7,444 nucleotides of DNA, from contig DASSDW010000173.1 in NCBI GenBank assembly GCA_035696925.1, forward strand, positions 1 to 7,444. The letters run 5' to 3'. Below the pieces are notes generated by a model. The model worked only from the letters and a program-made list of their open reading frames with translations. It did no database searches and had not been told where the DNA came from. Position 1 is the first letter of the stretch; the number at the start of each line of letters is the position of its first letter. The stretch is from JAJNBA01 sp035696925. GTDB taxonomy: Bacteria > Actinomycetota > UBA4738 > HRBIN12. Made by a program: the position numbers and the translations under genes. Shown here in pieces: positions 1-6,843 of this stretch.

Positions 1-804
1 CCGCCGGTCCTCGACACCGGTCTGCGCATGTGGAGGCGTGGCAGGACGGTGCTCCGGCGCAAGGTCTTCCGTCGGGGGCCCGTCAGGAGCCGGATGTCAT
101 CCGGCGGTGCGTTGGTCGCGATCGTGGGAGGAGACGGGGCAGGGAAGACGACCGTGGTGGACGGGCTCTCGAGATGGCTCGCCTCCGAGAACATCGACTC
201 CTCCACGATGCACATGGGGAAACCCTCGTGGTCCACGCTCACGGCGATCGTCAAAGGCTCGCTCAAGCTCGTCGCGGCGACGAAACGGACCTCGACGTCG
301 TCCGCGAAGGCGCTGCGGTCGTCCCTTTCCGCCGGCGAGGGAGGGTTGAGCGTGCGGAACCGAGCGCGCCTCGTCTGGGAGGTCCTCACGGCCCGCGACC
401 GCTTCCGCACGTACCGGAGGGCGAGACGTCTCGCCACGAACGGGGCGATCGTGATCTGCGATCGCTACCCGCTGCCGGAGGTCTCCCTGATGGACGGAGC
501 GGTGACCGGACGGTTGAAGGATCCGGCGGCATGGGGCCGATGGGCCGCATGGCTGGCGGGACTCGAGCGTCGCTACTACGAGCGCATCCGGGAGCCCGAC
601 ACCTTGATCGTGCTGCGAGTCGACCCCGATACGGCCGTGGAGCGGCGGCGCGGGATCGAGCCGGAATCCTCGGTTCGTCCGCGTTCCGAGGAGATCTGGG
701 GGATCGACTGGAGCGGAACGTCTGCGATCGTGATCGACGCGGCCTCGCCGAAGGACGACGTCCTGTCCGAGGTCAAGGCCACCATCTGGTCCAGGCTCTC
801 GTGA
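1..804 (+). CDS. Thymidylate kinase-like P-loop protein, 5' end open at window edge
   Basis: This protein resembles the thymidylate kinase (Tmk, COG0125) branch of P-loop nucleoside monophosphate kinases. Numbering from the ATG at 28 (258 residues to the stop), a Walker A motif GGDGAGKTT lies at about 34-42 after a short hydrophobic strand (ALVAIV). A DRY motif (VICDRYPLP) lies at 145-147, and an Arg-rich lid-like segment (AVERRRG) near the C-terminus follows a strand reading LIVLRVD. The S/AYQ-type thymidine-binding stretch that usually follows DRY in true dTMP kinases is absent; PLPEVSLMDG stands there instead, so the substrate is uncertain. There is no stop upstream to base 1, and third positions of bases 1-93 are about 90% G/C only in this frame. 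Coding therefore probably continues to the left, either as a longer fused protein or from a start outside the window. An alternative start is ATG 94, preceded by AGGAG at 85-89. The segment encoded by 31-93 is very basic (nine Arg and one Lys in about 21 residues). Its role in a polysaccharide locus is unknown. Confidence 0.8.
   Translation, partial: PPVLDTGLRMWRRGRTVLRRKVFRRGPVRSRMSSGGALVAIVGGDGAGKTTVVDGLSRWLASENIDSSTMHMGKPSWSTLTAIVKGSLKLVAATKRTSTSSAKALRSSLSAGEGGLSVRNRARLVWEVLTARDRFRTYRRARRLATNGAIVICDRYPLPEVSLMDGAVTGRLKDPAAWGRWAAWLAGLERRYYERIREPDTLIVLRVDPDTAVERRRGIEPESSVRPRSEEIWGIDWSGTSAIVIDAASPKDDVLSEVKATIWSRLS
85..89 (+). promoter_or_regulatory. Possible ribosome binding site for an internal start at 94
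   Basis: AGGAG lies 4 nt before ATG 94, which would give a 236-residue kinase beginning just ahead of the Walker A strand, as in free-standing Tmk proteins. The spacing is slightly short, and the coding signature continues upstream of it. This may therefore be a chance match inside a longer gene. Confidence 0.35.
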
Positions 805-808
805 CGCC

Positions 809-814
809 GAGGGA
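809..814 (+). promoter_or_regulatory. Ribosome binding site of the flippase gene
   Basis: GAGGGA sits 6 nt before ATG 821 in the 16-bp gap after the kinase stop. It supports 821 as the flippase start. Confidence 0.55.
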
Positions 815-820
815 CGGCGG

Positions 821-2410
821 ATGAAGACGGATGACACGACTCCGAGGTCCGCGCCGAGAGGACGGCTCGGCCGGATGGTTTCCCGGGTGGTCTCCGACGG
901 CAGCCTGACGAAGAAGGCATCCCTCAACGCCGCCGCGTCGACGGCGGAGCAGGCGGCGAGGATCGTCGCCGGTCTGATCATCAGCCCGATCCTCCTCGGG
1001 CGACTCGGGGACACGGTGTTCGGCATCTGGCAGGTCCTGCAGCGCCTCATCGGCCACGCGTCACCGGCGAGCGGTCGCCCCGGAGAGGCCCTGAAGTGGA
1101 CGATCGCCCACGAGCAACGTTCGACCGACTACGACTTCAAGAGACGGCAGGTGGGCAACGCCCTCGCGGTGTGGTTGCTCTTCCTTCCGCTGCTCCTCGC
1201 GATCGGCGGGGTCTTGGCCTGGCTCTCGCCCGTGTGGCTCGATGTGGCGCCGGACTCCTACGGAACCGTCCGTCTGGCTGCGGGCATCCTGGTCCTCGAC
1301 GCGGTCCTCTTCAGCTTGCTTTACCTTCCGCAGTCCGTCCTCCAGGGGGAGAACCTCGGGTACAAGCGACTGGGGTTGTCGGTCCTCCTCGTATTCGTCA
1401 GCAAGTCGCTCCTCGTGGTCGCCGTCTACTTCGGAGCGGGGATCGGCGGATTGGCGGTCGCGACGGCGGTCGCGACCGTCCTCTGGGGCCTGACCTATCT
1501 GCTCATCGTCCGGAGTCGGGTCGAGTGGTTCGGCATCGCGCGGCCGAGCATCGCGGAGGTCCGTCATTTCGTCGGTCTGAGCTGGTGGTTCCTCCTGTGG
1601 AACCTCGTGATGACGATCATGCTCGCGAGCGACGTGGTCGTCCTCGGCGTGGTCGGTTCACCCGCGCTCGTCACGACGTACACGCTGGCGAAGTACCTCC
1701 CGCAAGCGATCATCGTCGCGGTGGCGACGCTCATCGTCGCGATCATGCCCGGGCTCGGAGGGATGATCGGTGCCGGGGAGCTTGCGCGCGCCGTCCGTAT
1801 CCGCAGGGAGACGATGAGCCTGATCTGGCTCTTCACGATCGTCGCGGGGACGACGGTCCTCCTGTGGGAGGCGTCCTTCCTCCAGCTCTGGGTCGGCGGA
1901 AAGTATTACCCGGGGTCCGGCGCCGTCTTGGTGATCATGCTGATGGTGCTCCAGTTCGGATTGATCCGCACGGACGCCAACATCATCGATCTGACGCTGA
2001 ACCTCCGGTCGAAGGTGCTCCTCGGGGCGATCTCCGCCGTGGCGTCGATCGGTCTCGCATGGCTCTTCGTCGGCCCGATGGAACTCGGCATCATCGGACT
2101 CGTCCTCGGATTCATCGTGGGTCGAACGATCCAGAGCATCGGCTACCCCTGGATGATCGGTAGGTTGCTCGAGATCCCTCCCGAACGGCAGTTGCGAGGC
2201 ATCGTCCGTCCCGCGATCGTCACCGCTGTCCTGTTCGGCGGAGCCGGTGCGCTCGCGGATTCGCTCCACGCCGGATCATGGGTGGCGCTCGTTCTGTCCG
2301 TCGGCCTTTCGGTGGCGATCCTGGCGCCCGTGGTGTTCCTCGCCGGCCTGCAGCCCGAGGTCCGGCGCCTGCTCTGGCTCCGACTCCGTAGGGTGGCTCG
2401 ACTCACATGA
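821..2410 (+). CDS. Wzx-type polysaccharide flippase (MOP superfamily)
   Basis: A 529-residue integral membrane protein with the look of oligosaccharide flippases of the polysaccharide-biosynthesis/MATE-like (MOP) superfamily. These move undecaprenyl-diphosphate-linked repeat units from the cytoplasmic to the outer face of the inner membrane. About 13-14 hydrophobic segments can be picked out, for example at roughly 47-70, 113-135, 149-171, 185-207, 211-231, 250-276, 293-315, 331-348, 366-381, 398-436, 466-480 and 487-511. A polar N-terminal tail of about 40 residues precedes them and an Arg-rich cytoplasmic tail (RRLLWLRLRR) ends the protein. The length is slightly above the usual 400-500. 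The start at 821 has a good Shine-Dalgarno sequence. The gene follows the kinase by 16 bp and overlaps the next glycosyltransferase start by 4 bp, indicating translational coupling. Next to Wzy-type and GT4 genes, a Wzx role is the natural reading. The exact lipid-linked substrate cannot be told from sequence. Confidence 0.88.
   Translation: MKTDDTTPRSAPRGRLGRMVSRVVSDGSLTKKASLNAAASTAEQAARIVAGLIISPILLGRLGDTVFGIWQVLQRLIGHASPASGRPGEALKWTIAHEQRSTDYDFKRRQVGNALAVWLLFLPLLLAIGGVLAWLSPVWLDVAPDSYGTVRLAAGILVLDAVLFSLLYLPQSVLQGENLGYKRLGLSVLLVFVSKSLLVVAVYFGAGIGGLAVATAVATVLWGLTYLLIVRSRVEWFGIARPSIAEVRHFVGLSWWFLLWNLVMTIMLASDVVVLGVVGSPALVTTYTLAKYLPQAIIVAVATLIVAIMPGLGGMIGAGELARAVRIRRETMSLIWLFTIVAGTTVLLWEASFLQLWVGGKYYPGSGAVLVIMLMVLQFGLIRTDANIIDLTLNLRSKVLLGAISAVASIGLAWLFVGPMELGIIGLVLGFIVGRTIQSIGYPWMIGRLLEIPPERQLRGIVRPAIVTAVLFGGAGALADSLHAGSWVALVLSVGLSVAILAPVVFLAGLQPEVRRLLWLRLRRVARLT
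1453..1476 (+). repeat. Two tandem copies of a 12-bp unit inside the flippase gene
   Basis: GGCGGTCGCGAC occurs twice back to back and encodes an Ala-Val-Ala-Thr repeat in a predicted membrane helix. A 10-bp palindrome GGTCGCGACC overlaps its end (1468-1477). The unit is a multiple of three, so change in copy number would keep the frame. It is probably a by-product of low-complexity helix coding. Confidence 0.6.
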
Positions 2411-3558
2411 ACGTTTCCGCGGACGCGACGGCCGGCGGCTCGACGAGCTCTTCGACGGATGCCAGGGTGCGCGTCGCGATCTTCACGGCGAACATGGATG
2501 GCGGGGGTGCCGAGCGCGCGATGGCCAAGCTCGCCGCCGGCATCGCGGACCGCGGATTCGACGTCGACCTCGTGCTCAGCGATGCCTCGGGGCACTATCT
2601 CGCGGAGGTCCCGCCGGAGGTCCGTATCGTGGACCTTCACGCCGGCCGTGTGCTCGCGAGCCTTCCGGGTCTCGTCCGGTATCTCCGCCGGGAACGGCCC
2701 GCGGCGATGTTGACATCGATGAACTACGTGAACGTCGTCGGCATCTGGGCCAGAGCTCTGGCCAGGGTCGATACGCGGCTGGTCGTGAACGAACAGAACG
2801 CCCTCTCGCTCGAGGCGGCGCACTCACCCCGACGACGACATCGGATGCTTCCGCGGTTGATCGGCCGGTTCTATCCATGGGCCGATCGGATCGTGTCCGT
2901 CGCCCGCGGCACCGCCGACGATCTCTCCCGAACGGCGGGCCTTCCCCGCGAGCGGATCGACGTCGTGCACAACCCGATCGTGACGCCGGAGCTGAAGCAG
3001 CTCGCGGACGCTCCGCTCGACCACCCGTGGTTCCGCCCCGGTGAGCCCCCCGTCGTGGTCTCGGTGGGGCGGCTCGCGGAGCAGAAGGACTTCGGGACGC
3101 TCCTCCGCGCGTTCGCCCGGGTCCGCGATGAGCGTGACGCCCGCTTGATGATCCTGGGCGAGGGGCCGGAACGCGGGTCGCTCGAAGCGCTCGTCGCCGA
3201 GCTCGGTCTCGACGATGCGGCGGCCTTCCCCGGTTGGGTGCAGAATCCGTACCCCTGGATGAAGGGTGCCGGCGCCTATGTCCTGTCGTCGAGGTGGGAG
3301 GGCCTCCCGTCAGTGCTGATCGAGGCGCTGTATTGCGGTGTGCCGATCGTGGCCACCGACTGCCTCAGCGGCCCGCAGGAGATCCTGGACGGCGGCAGAC
3401 ACGGGCTGCTCGTAGACGTCGGCGACGTGGATGGGCTCGCCCGCGGGATCGGGTCGGCACTGGCGGGCGAGGTGCCGGCGCCGGCGCCCGAGAGCTGGCG
3501 ACCCTACGAGCAGGAGTTCGTCGTCAGTCGGTATCTCGAGGTCTTGGTGGGGGAGTAG
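2407..3558 (+). CDS. GT4-family glycosyltransferase
   Basis: A 383-residue retaining glycosyltransferase of the GT4 family with a GT-B fold. It probably adds a sugar from a nucleotide-sugar donor to a lipid-linked oligosaccharide at the cytoplasmic face of the membrane. The N-terminal domain starts with VRVAIFTANMDGGGAERAM; the GGGAER acceptor/donor loop is at about 32-37. The C-terminal donor-binding domain has SVGRLAEQKD (R222 and K227, the usual diphosphate-binding pair), the LGEGPER segment, and a complete EX7E motif, EGLPSVLIE, at E298-E306. These features resemble the branch that includes GalNAc transferases of the PglA/PglJ type, but the donor cannot be inferred reliably. The first 20 residues are Ser/Thr/Ala-rich and probably disordered; GTG 2467 is a possible shorter start. 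ATG 2407 overlaps the flippase TGA (ATGA), with AGGGTGG about 10 nt upstream. The next gene follows after 2 bp. Confidence 0.9.
   Translation: MNVSADATAGGSTSSSTDARVRVAIFTANMDGGGAERAMAKLAAGIADRGFDVDLVLSDASGHYLAEVPPEVRIVDLHAGRVLASLPGLVRYLRRERPAAMLTSMNYVNVVGIWARALARVDTRLVVNEQNALSLEAAHSPRRRHRMLPRLIGRFYPWADRIVSVARGTADDLSRTAGLPRERIDVVHNPIVTPELKQLADAPLDHPWFRPGEPPVVVSVGRLAEQKDFGTLLRAFARVRDERDARLMILGEGPERGSLEALVAELGLDDAAAFPGWVQNPYPWMKGAGAYVLSSRWEGLPSVLIEALYCGVPIVATDCLSGPQEILDGGRHGLLVDVGDVDGLARGIGSALAGEVPAPAPESWRPYEQEFVVSRYLEVLVGE
3546..3555 (+). promoter_or_regulatory. Ribosome binding site that sets the GTG start at 3561
   Basis: GGTGGGGGAG lies at the end of the preceding glycosyltransferase gene, 5 nt before GTG 3561. 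It supports that GTG as the start of the polymerase/ligase gene, rather than any upstream ATG in the same frame, which would fall inside the glycosyltransferase. Confidence 0.65.
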
Positions 3559-3560
3559 CC

Positions 3561-4766
3561 GTGCGCAAGATCGTCTTCGGGCTGTCTCTGATCCTGATCT
3601 TCACGATCCCCTGGGAGGGAGCGTTCCACCTGCCCGGCCTCGGCACGACGGCGACGGTGATGGGCCTCATCGTCGGCGCGTGCTGGCTGTTCATGATCGT
3701 CGTCGCCGGCCAGATGCGACGGCCGGTCCTGTTCCTGTTCGCCGTTGCGGGGTTCGTCACGTGGGTCGCGCTCACGACGTTCTGGAGTCCCGATCCGGTC
3801 GAGAGCCTCGGAGCCGTGTACCTCTGGCTGCAGACCCTGCTGTTCGTCTACATCCTGTGGGATCTCTTTCGGACCAAAGCGGCGTTGCTCGCGGGACTGC
3901 AAGCGTACGTCCTCGGTGCCTACACCGCCGTCGGAGGTGCGGTCCTGAACTACGTGCAGTCCAACGCCTTCTACACCAATGAGGAGCGGTACAGCCTCGG
4001 CAACACCAACCCGGATGGGTACGGCTTCATCCTCGCGCTGGGCATCCCCGTCGCGTGTTACCTCGCGGCCTCGCCCGAGACCCCGAAGGTCTTCCGGCTG
4101 ATCAACATCGGCTATCTGCCCGTGGCGTTCATCGGGGTGGCACTCTCGGGCACGAGGACCGCGTCGGTGGGGGCGGCCATCGGTCTCCTGTACGGGCTCG
4201 CCACGTTGACGAAGTTGAAGATCCATACGCGGGTCGCCGTCGTGGTCGTCCTGGCCGCATCCCTGTTCGTCGTGCTCCCGATCGTGCAGCCGCTGAGTTC
4301 CTTCCAGCGCCTCGGGACGACCGGAACGGAGGTCACGCAGGGAGACCTGAACGGCCGCACCGGCCAATGGGCGCAAGGGCTACGAGCGTTCATGGAGCAC
4401 CCCATCTTGGGCGTCGGCACGGACATGTACCGAACGGTGAACACGTTGAACAAGGTCGCGCACAACTCGTACCTGTCGGTGCTCGTCGAGGAGGGCTTGA
4501 TCGGATTCACGATCTTCTTGTCGATCCTCGGGATCGTCGCCCTCCAGGTGCTGCGGCTCCCGAAGTGGGACCGCAACTTCTGGCTGACGTCGCTGCTCGT
4601 ATGGGCGATCGGCGCGTCCACCCTCACGTGGGAGCACCGGAAGACCACGTGGCTCTTCCTCACGTTCGCCGTGGCCGCGGCGGTCATCGGCGCTCGGCGC
4701 TCGGCGCCGCCGGACGACGTCATCGATCTCACCGACCACGACATCGCGGAGGTCGGGGTCGCATGA
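3561..4766 (+). CDS. O-antigen polymerase/ligase family protein (Wzy/WaaL type)
   Basis: A 401-residue polytopic membrane protein of the O-antigen ligase/polymerase family (Wzy_C, PF04932). It would polymerise repeat units or transfer a finished glycan on the outer face of the cytoplasmic membrane. About 11 hydrophobic segments are visible (for example 3-20, 30-52, 55-75, 82-103, 108-131, 150-170, two between 176 and 216, 220-241, 308-332, 340-358, 363-380). Family signatures are SGTRTA (R199), GRTGQW at the start of the large outer loop (R266), HPILGVGTDMY, and AHNSYLSVLVEEGLIG with H301, the conserved His expected to be catalytic. The short acidic C-terminal tail is presumably cytoplasmic. 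The GTG start at 3561 is 2 bp after the previous stop. It has a strong Shine-Dalgarno sequence and opens directly into the first membrane segment. In an organism without lipopolysaccharide a polymerase is more likely than a lipid A ligase, but sequence alone does not separate the two. Confidence 0.87.
   Translation: MRKIVFGLSLILIFTIPWEGAFHLPGLGTTATVMGLIVGACWLFMIVVAGQMRRPVLFLFAVAGFVTWVALTTFWSPDPVESLGAVYLWLQTLLFVYILWDLFRTKAALLAGLQAYVLGAYTAVGGAVLNYVQSNAFYTNEERYSLGNTNPDGYGFILALGIPVACYLAASPETPKVFRLINIGYLPVAFIGVALSGTRTASVGAAIGLLYGLATLTKLKIHTRVAVVVVLAASLFVVLPIVQPLSSFQRLGTTGTEVTQGDLNGRTGQWAQGLRAFMEHPILGVGTDMYRTVNTLNKVAHNSYLSVLVEEGLIGFTIFLSILGIVALQVLRLPKWDRNFWLTSLLVWAIGASTLTWEHRKTTWLFLTFAVAAAVIGARRSAPPDDVIDLTDHDIAEVGVA
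4687..4707 (+). repeat. Three tandem copies of a 7-bp unit near the 3' end of the polymerase/ligase gene
   Basis: TCGGCGC occurs three times in a row without mismatch, coding for the junction between the last membrane helix and the cytoplasmic tail (IGARRSAP). Because the unit is not a multiple of three, gain or loss of one copy would shift the frame of the last 20 or so codons. Confidence 0.65.
4748..4752 (+). promoter_or_regulatory. Ribosome binding site of the first sulfotransferase
   Basis: GGAGG lies 10 nt before ATG 4763, inside the end of the polymerase/ligase gene. The spacing is a little long, and the ATGA overlap probably also contributes through translational coupling. Confidence 0.4.
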
Positions 4767-5650
4767 CCCTGCCGACCTTCCTCGGGATCGGCGTGCCCCG
4801 CGCGGGGACGACGTGGCTGCATCAGCTCCTCTCGGCGCACCCCGACGTGTACCTGCCCTCGCGCCGCAAGGAGGTGCGTTTCTTCGACCGCCACCACGAG
4901 GAAGGACAGGGGTGGTACGAGGGGTTCTTCTGCCCTCCCGACGAGGCCGGCCGGTACGCGGCGATCGGTGAGATCTCTCCCCAGTACCTGTACTGCGATG
5001 CGTGCCCGGGACGGATCTCCACGCTGCTTCCCGAGGCGAAGCTCCTCGTGATGCTCCGGCACCCGGTGGATCGGGCGTACTCGCAGTTCGGCTTCGTGAT
5101 CCAGCGGCGGGACTTCCGCGGCTCCTTCGAGGAGTTCGTCGCCACGAGGCCCCGGGCATTGGAGATGGGCTTCTACAGCCGGTACCTCGAGCGCTACCTC
5201 GATCACTACGAGAGGCAGCGGATCCTCCCGGTCCTCTTCGAGGAGGCCGTCTCCGAGGGGAGTGGGGTTCGGGCGGAGCTGGCCGCGTTCCTGGGCGTGG
5301 GCGAGGACCTCTTCCCCGATGCCACCGACCGGGTCAACCCGAGCACGGTTCCTCGCTTCCGGACGATCTCGAGCGCCGCCGTCAAGGTCGGTCGGCGCAT
5401 GCGGAGGCACAACCTGGAGTGGCTGGTGGATGTGGCCGGTCGCATGGGCCTGAGGCGCGCCTTGACGAGCGGTCGTCGCGTGCCGCCGCTGGATCCGCAG
5501 CTGCGGCGGGAGCTGAGCGGTCAGTACGAGACGGAGTTCGAGAAGCTCGAGCGCTCGTGGGGGTTGGATCTGGCGAGGTGGAAGGCCCCCCGAGCCGCCG
5601 CCCCTCTTCGGGAGAACACCGCCGGGGTCCCGCGCGGGGGGGCGTCGTGA
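4763..5650 (+). CDS. Sulfotransferase (PAPS-dependent, Sulfotransfer_1/NDST-like)
   Basis: A 295-residue protein with the two PAPS-binding signatures of the sulfotransferase superfamily, which moves sulfate from 3'-phosphoadenylyl sulfate to a hydroxyl or amino group. The 5'-phosphosulfate loop is GIGVPRAGTTWLHQLLSAHP (8-27), right at the N-terminus as in cytosolic bacterial members. The usual Lys of this loop is Arg (R13), a common substitution. The 3'-phosphate site is LRHPVDRAYSQF with R99 and S107. Further family-like segments are SRRKEVRFFD, where K/E contacts are often found, GEISPQYLY, and GFYSRYLERYLDHY. The size is typical of NDST-like domains acting on glycans. No signal peptide or membrane helix is evident, so sulfation would occur in the cytoplasm, before flipping. 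ATG 4763 overlaps the previous stop by 4 bp. A much longer open frame reaches upstream, but it runs through the polymerase gene and lacks the family signature there. The acceptor is inferred, from context only, to be the glycan of this locus. Confidence 0.9.
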   Translation: MTLPTFLGIGVPRAGTTWLHQLLSAHPDVYLPSRRKEVRFFDRHHEEGQGWYEGFFCPPDEAGRYAAIGEISPQYLYCDACPGRISTLLPEAKLLVMLRHPVDRAYSQFGFVIQRRDFRGSFEEFVATRPRALEMGFYSRYLERYLDHYERQRILPVLFEEAVSEGSGVRAELAAFLGVGEDLFPDATDRVNPSTVPRFRTISSAAVKVGRRMRRHNLEWLVDVAGRMGLRRALTSGRRVPPLDPQLRRELSGQYETEFEKLERSWGLDLARWKAPRAAAPLRENTAGVPRGGAS

Positions 5651-6843
5651 ATCGCCCGCTGAACGTCCTGATCGTCTCGCAGCCCGTGAGCTACGGGGTC
5701 GCGATCTGCGTCCGCGACCTGACACAGGCGGCCGTCGCGGCCGGCCACCGGGTCACCGTGGTGAGCCCCGACTCCGCGCACGGTCCGCTCGCCGGCTGGA
5801 TCGAGGCGACTGGAGCCCGCCACCACGCGCTGAACATGGCTCGGGCACCCGCCCCCAGGGACCTCTCCGACCTCCTGGCCATCCGGAGGCTGAGCCGCGG
5901 CCGAGACGTGGTCCATCTCCACTCCTCGAAGGCAGGTGCGCTCGGACGCGTCGCGGCGATGTCCCTCGGGCGACGCCAACGGCCCGCGGTCGTCTTCACC
6001 GCCCACTACTGGTCCTGGCTCGTGGGTGGTCGCTGGGCTCGCCTCTATCGATGGATCGAACGGGTGCTTGCTCGCCGGTGCGATGCGATCGTCGCGGTCT
6101 CGGACGGCGAGGCGGAGGAAGGTCGCGCCGTGTTGGGCGCTCGCGCGCCGTTGCGATCGATCCCCAACGGGGTCGATCGCGATCGGTTCTCTCCGATCGG
6201 CGACCGAGCCGACCGGGTCGAAGACGTGCCGCTCATCGTCTGCGTGGGAAGGCTGAGCGAACAGAAGGGCCAGGACGTGGCGATCCGCGCGCTCGCCCTC
6301 CTGCCCGATCGAACCGCACGGCTGCGGCTCGTCGGCGACGAGAGTGGGCACGGAGAGCGCGCGCGGCTCGACGCCCTCGCGGCCTCGCTCGGGGTCTCCG
6401 ACCGGATCGAATGGCGGGGTGGCGTCGATGCGACGGCGCCGGAGTACCGCGCCGCCGACGTGGTCGTCGCTCCCTCGCGGTGGGACGGGCTCTCCCTCGC
6501 CCTCCTCGAGGGGATGGCGTGCGGGGCGGCGATCGTCGCGAGCGAGGTGAACGGGAGCGAGTGTCTCGGAGAGGCCGGCCGGATCGTGCCGCCGAACGAT
6601 CCGGAGTCCCTCGCCGGGGCGGTCGCCGGTCTCCTCGGAAGCCCTGCGGAGAGAGCCCGGCTGGGGCAGGCCGCCCGAGAGCGCAGCCGCTCCTTCGATC
6701 TCGCCACGACGATGGGACGCAACCTCGGCCTGTGGTCGGGCCTCGCGGTTCGTGCCGCTGGTGGCCGGGACGCCGCTGCCGCCCAGACGGTCGCCGACGG
6801 CGGGGAAGGAGCTGCTCGATGGACCAACACCTCGACGTCTTGA
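5647..6843 (+). CDS. GT4-family glycosyltransferase with a D-X7-E variant motif
   Basis: A 398-residue GT-B glycosyltransferase of the GT4 type. The N-terminal domain (NVLIVSQPVSYGVAICVRDL, then AGHRVTVVSPD) has the usual Rossmann strand followed by a GV-containing loop. A VVHLHSSKAGALGR segment comes next and IPNGVD closes the first domain. The C-terminal domain has CVGRLSEQKG (R202, K207), LVGDESG, and the nucleotide-sugar site WDGLSLALLEGMACG. The first acid of the EX7E motif is Asp280; the second is Glu288. Asp is an acceptable but less usual residue here. The start is taken as GTG 5647, which overlaps the sulfotransferase TGA (GTGA) and directly precedes the first beta strand. A G-run at 5636-5642 offers a weak Shine-Dalgarno sequence. 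The tail after about residue 360 is Ala/Gly-rich and poorly conserved in appearance. It probably extends the lipid-linked glycan; donor and linkage are unknown. Confidence 0.9.
   Translation: MNRPLNVLIVSQPVSYGVAICVRDLTQAAVAAGHRVTVVSPDSAHGPLAGWIEATGARHHALNMARAPAPRDLSDLLAIRRLSRGRDVVHLHSSKAGALGRVAAMSLGRRQRPAVVFTAHYWSWLVGGRWARLYRWIERVLARRCDAIVAVSDGEAEEGRAVLGARAPLRSIPNGVDRDRFSPIGDRADRVEDVPLIVCVGRLSEQKGQDVAIRALALLPDRTARLRLVGDESGHGERARLDALAASLGVSDRIEWRGGVDATAPEYRAADVVVAPSRWDGLSLALLEGMACGAAIVASEVNGSECLGEAGRIVPPNDPESLAGAVAGLLGSPAERARLGQAARERSRSFDLATTMGRNLGLWSGLAVRAAGGRDAAAAQTVADGGEGAARWTNTSTS
6802..6811 (+). promoter_or_regulatory. Ribosome binding site of the second sulfotransferase
   Basis: GGGGAAGGAG, close to the consensus, lies 7 nt before ATG 6819, inside the end of the glycosyltransferase gene. 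It decides the start at 6819 over the in-frame ATG at 6861. Confidence 0.7.

Noticed and set aside
442..466. GCGATCG words recurring in the window, including a GCGATCGC octamer like the cyanobacterial HIP1 repeat.
   Set aside because: The words mostly fall in the same codon phase (Ala-Ile-Val type coding) and the full octamer is rare. Codon bias explains them better than a repeat element.
805..820. A possible terminator or promoter in the only intergenic gap above a few bases.
   Set aside because: Sixteen bases hold only a ribosome binding site. There is no hairpin with a T-run and no -35/-10 pair.
3234..3560. Upstream extension of the polymerase/ligase frame to an ATG at 3234.
   Set aside because: That stretch lies inside the GT4 gene and encodes Arg/Gly-rich low-complexity protein. 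The GTG at 3561 has a strong ribosome binding site and opens into the first membrane segment.
4055..4762. Upstream extension of the first sulfotransferase frame to an ATG at 4055.
   Set aside because: It overlaps the polymerase/ligase coding region and its translation is an Arg/Gly-rich shadow. The sulfotransferase fold begins right after ATG 4763.
5002..5646. Upstream extension of the second GT4 frame to an ATG at 5002.
   Set aside because: It lies within the first sulfotransferase gene and has no glycosyltransferase signature. The Rossmann strand begins directly after GTG 5647.
4112..5725. A 537-codon open frame on the - strand, and others such as 97-1050, 3504-4376 and 6045-7433 on the - strand.
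   Set aside because: They lie opposite well-supported + strand genes with recognisable motifs. Their translations are rich in Arg, Asp, Gly and Pro with no domain signature, as expected for antisense frames in high-G+C DNA.
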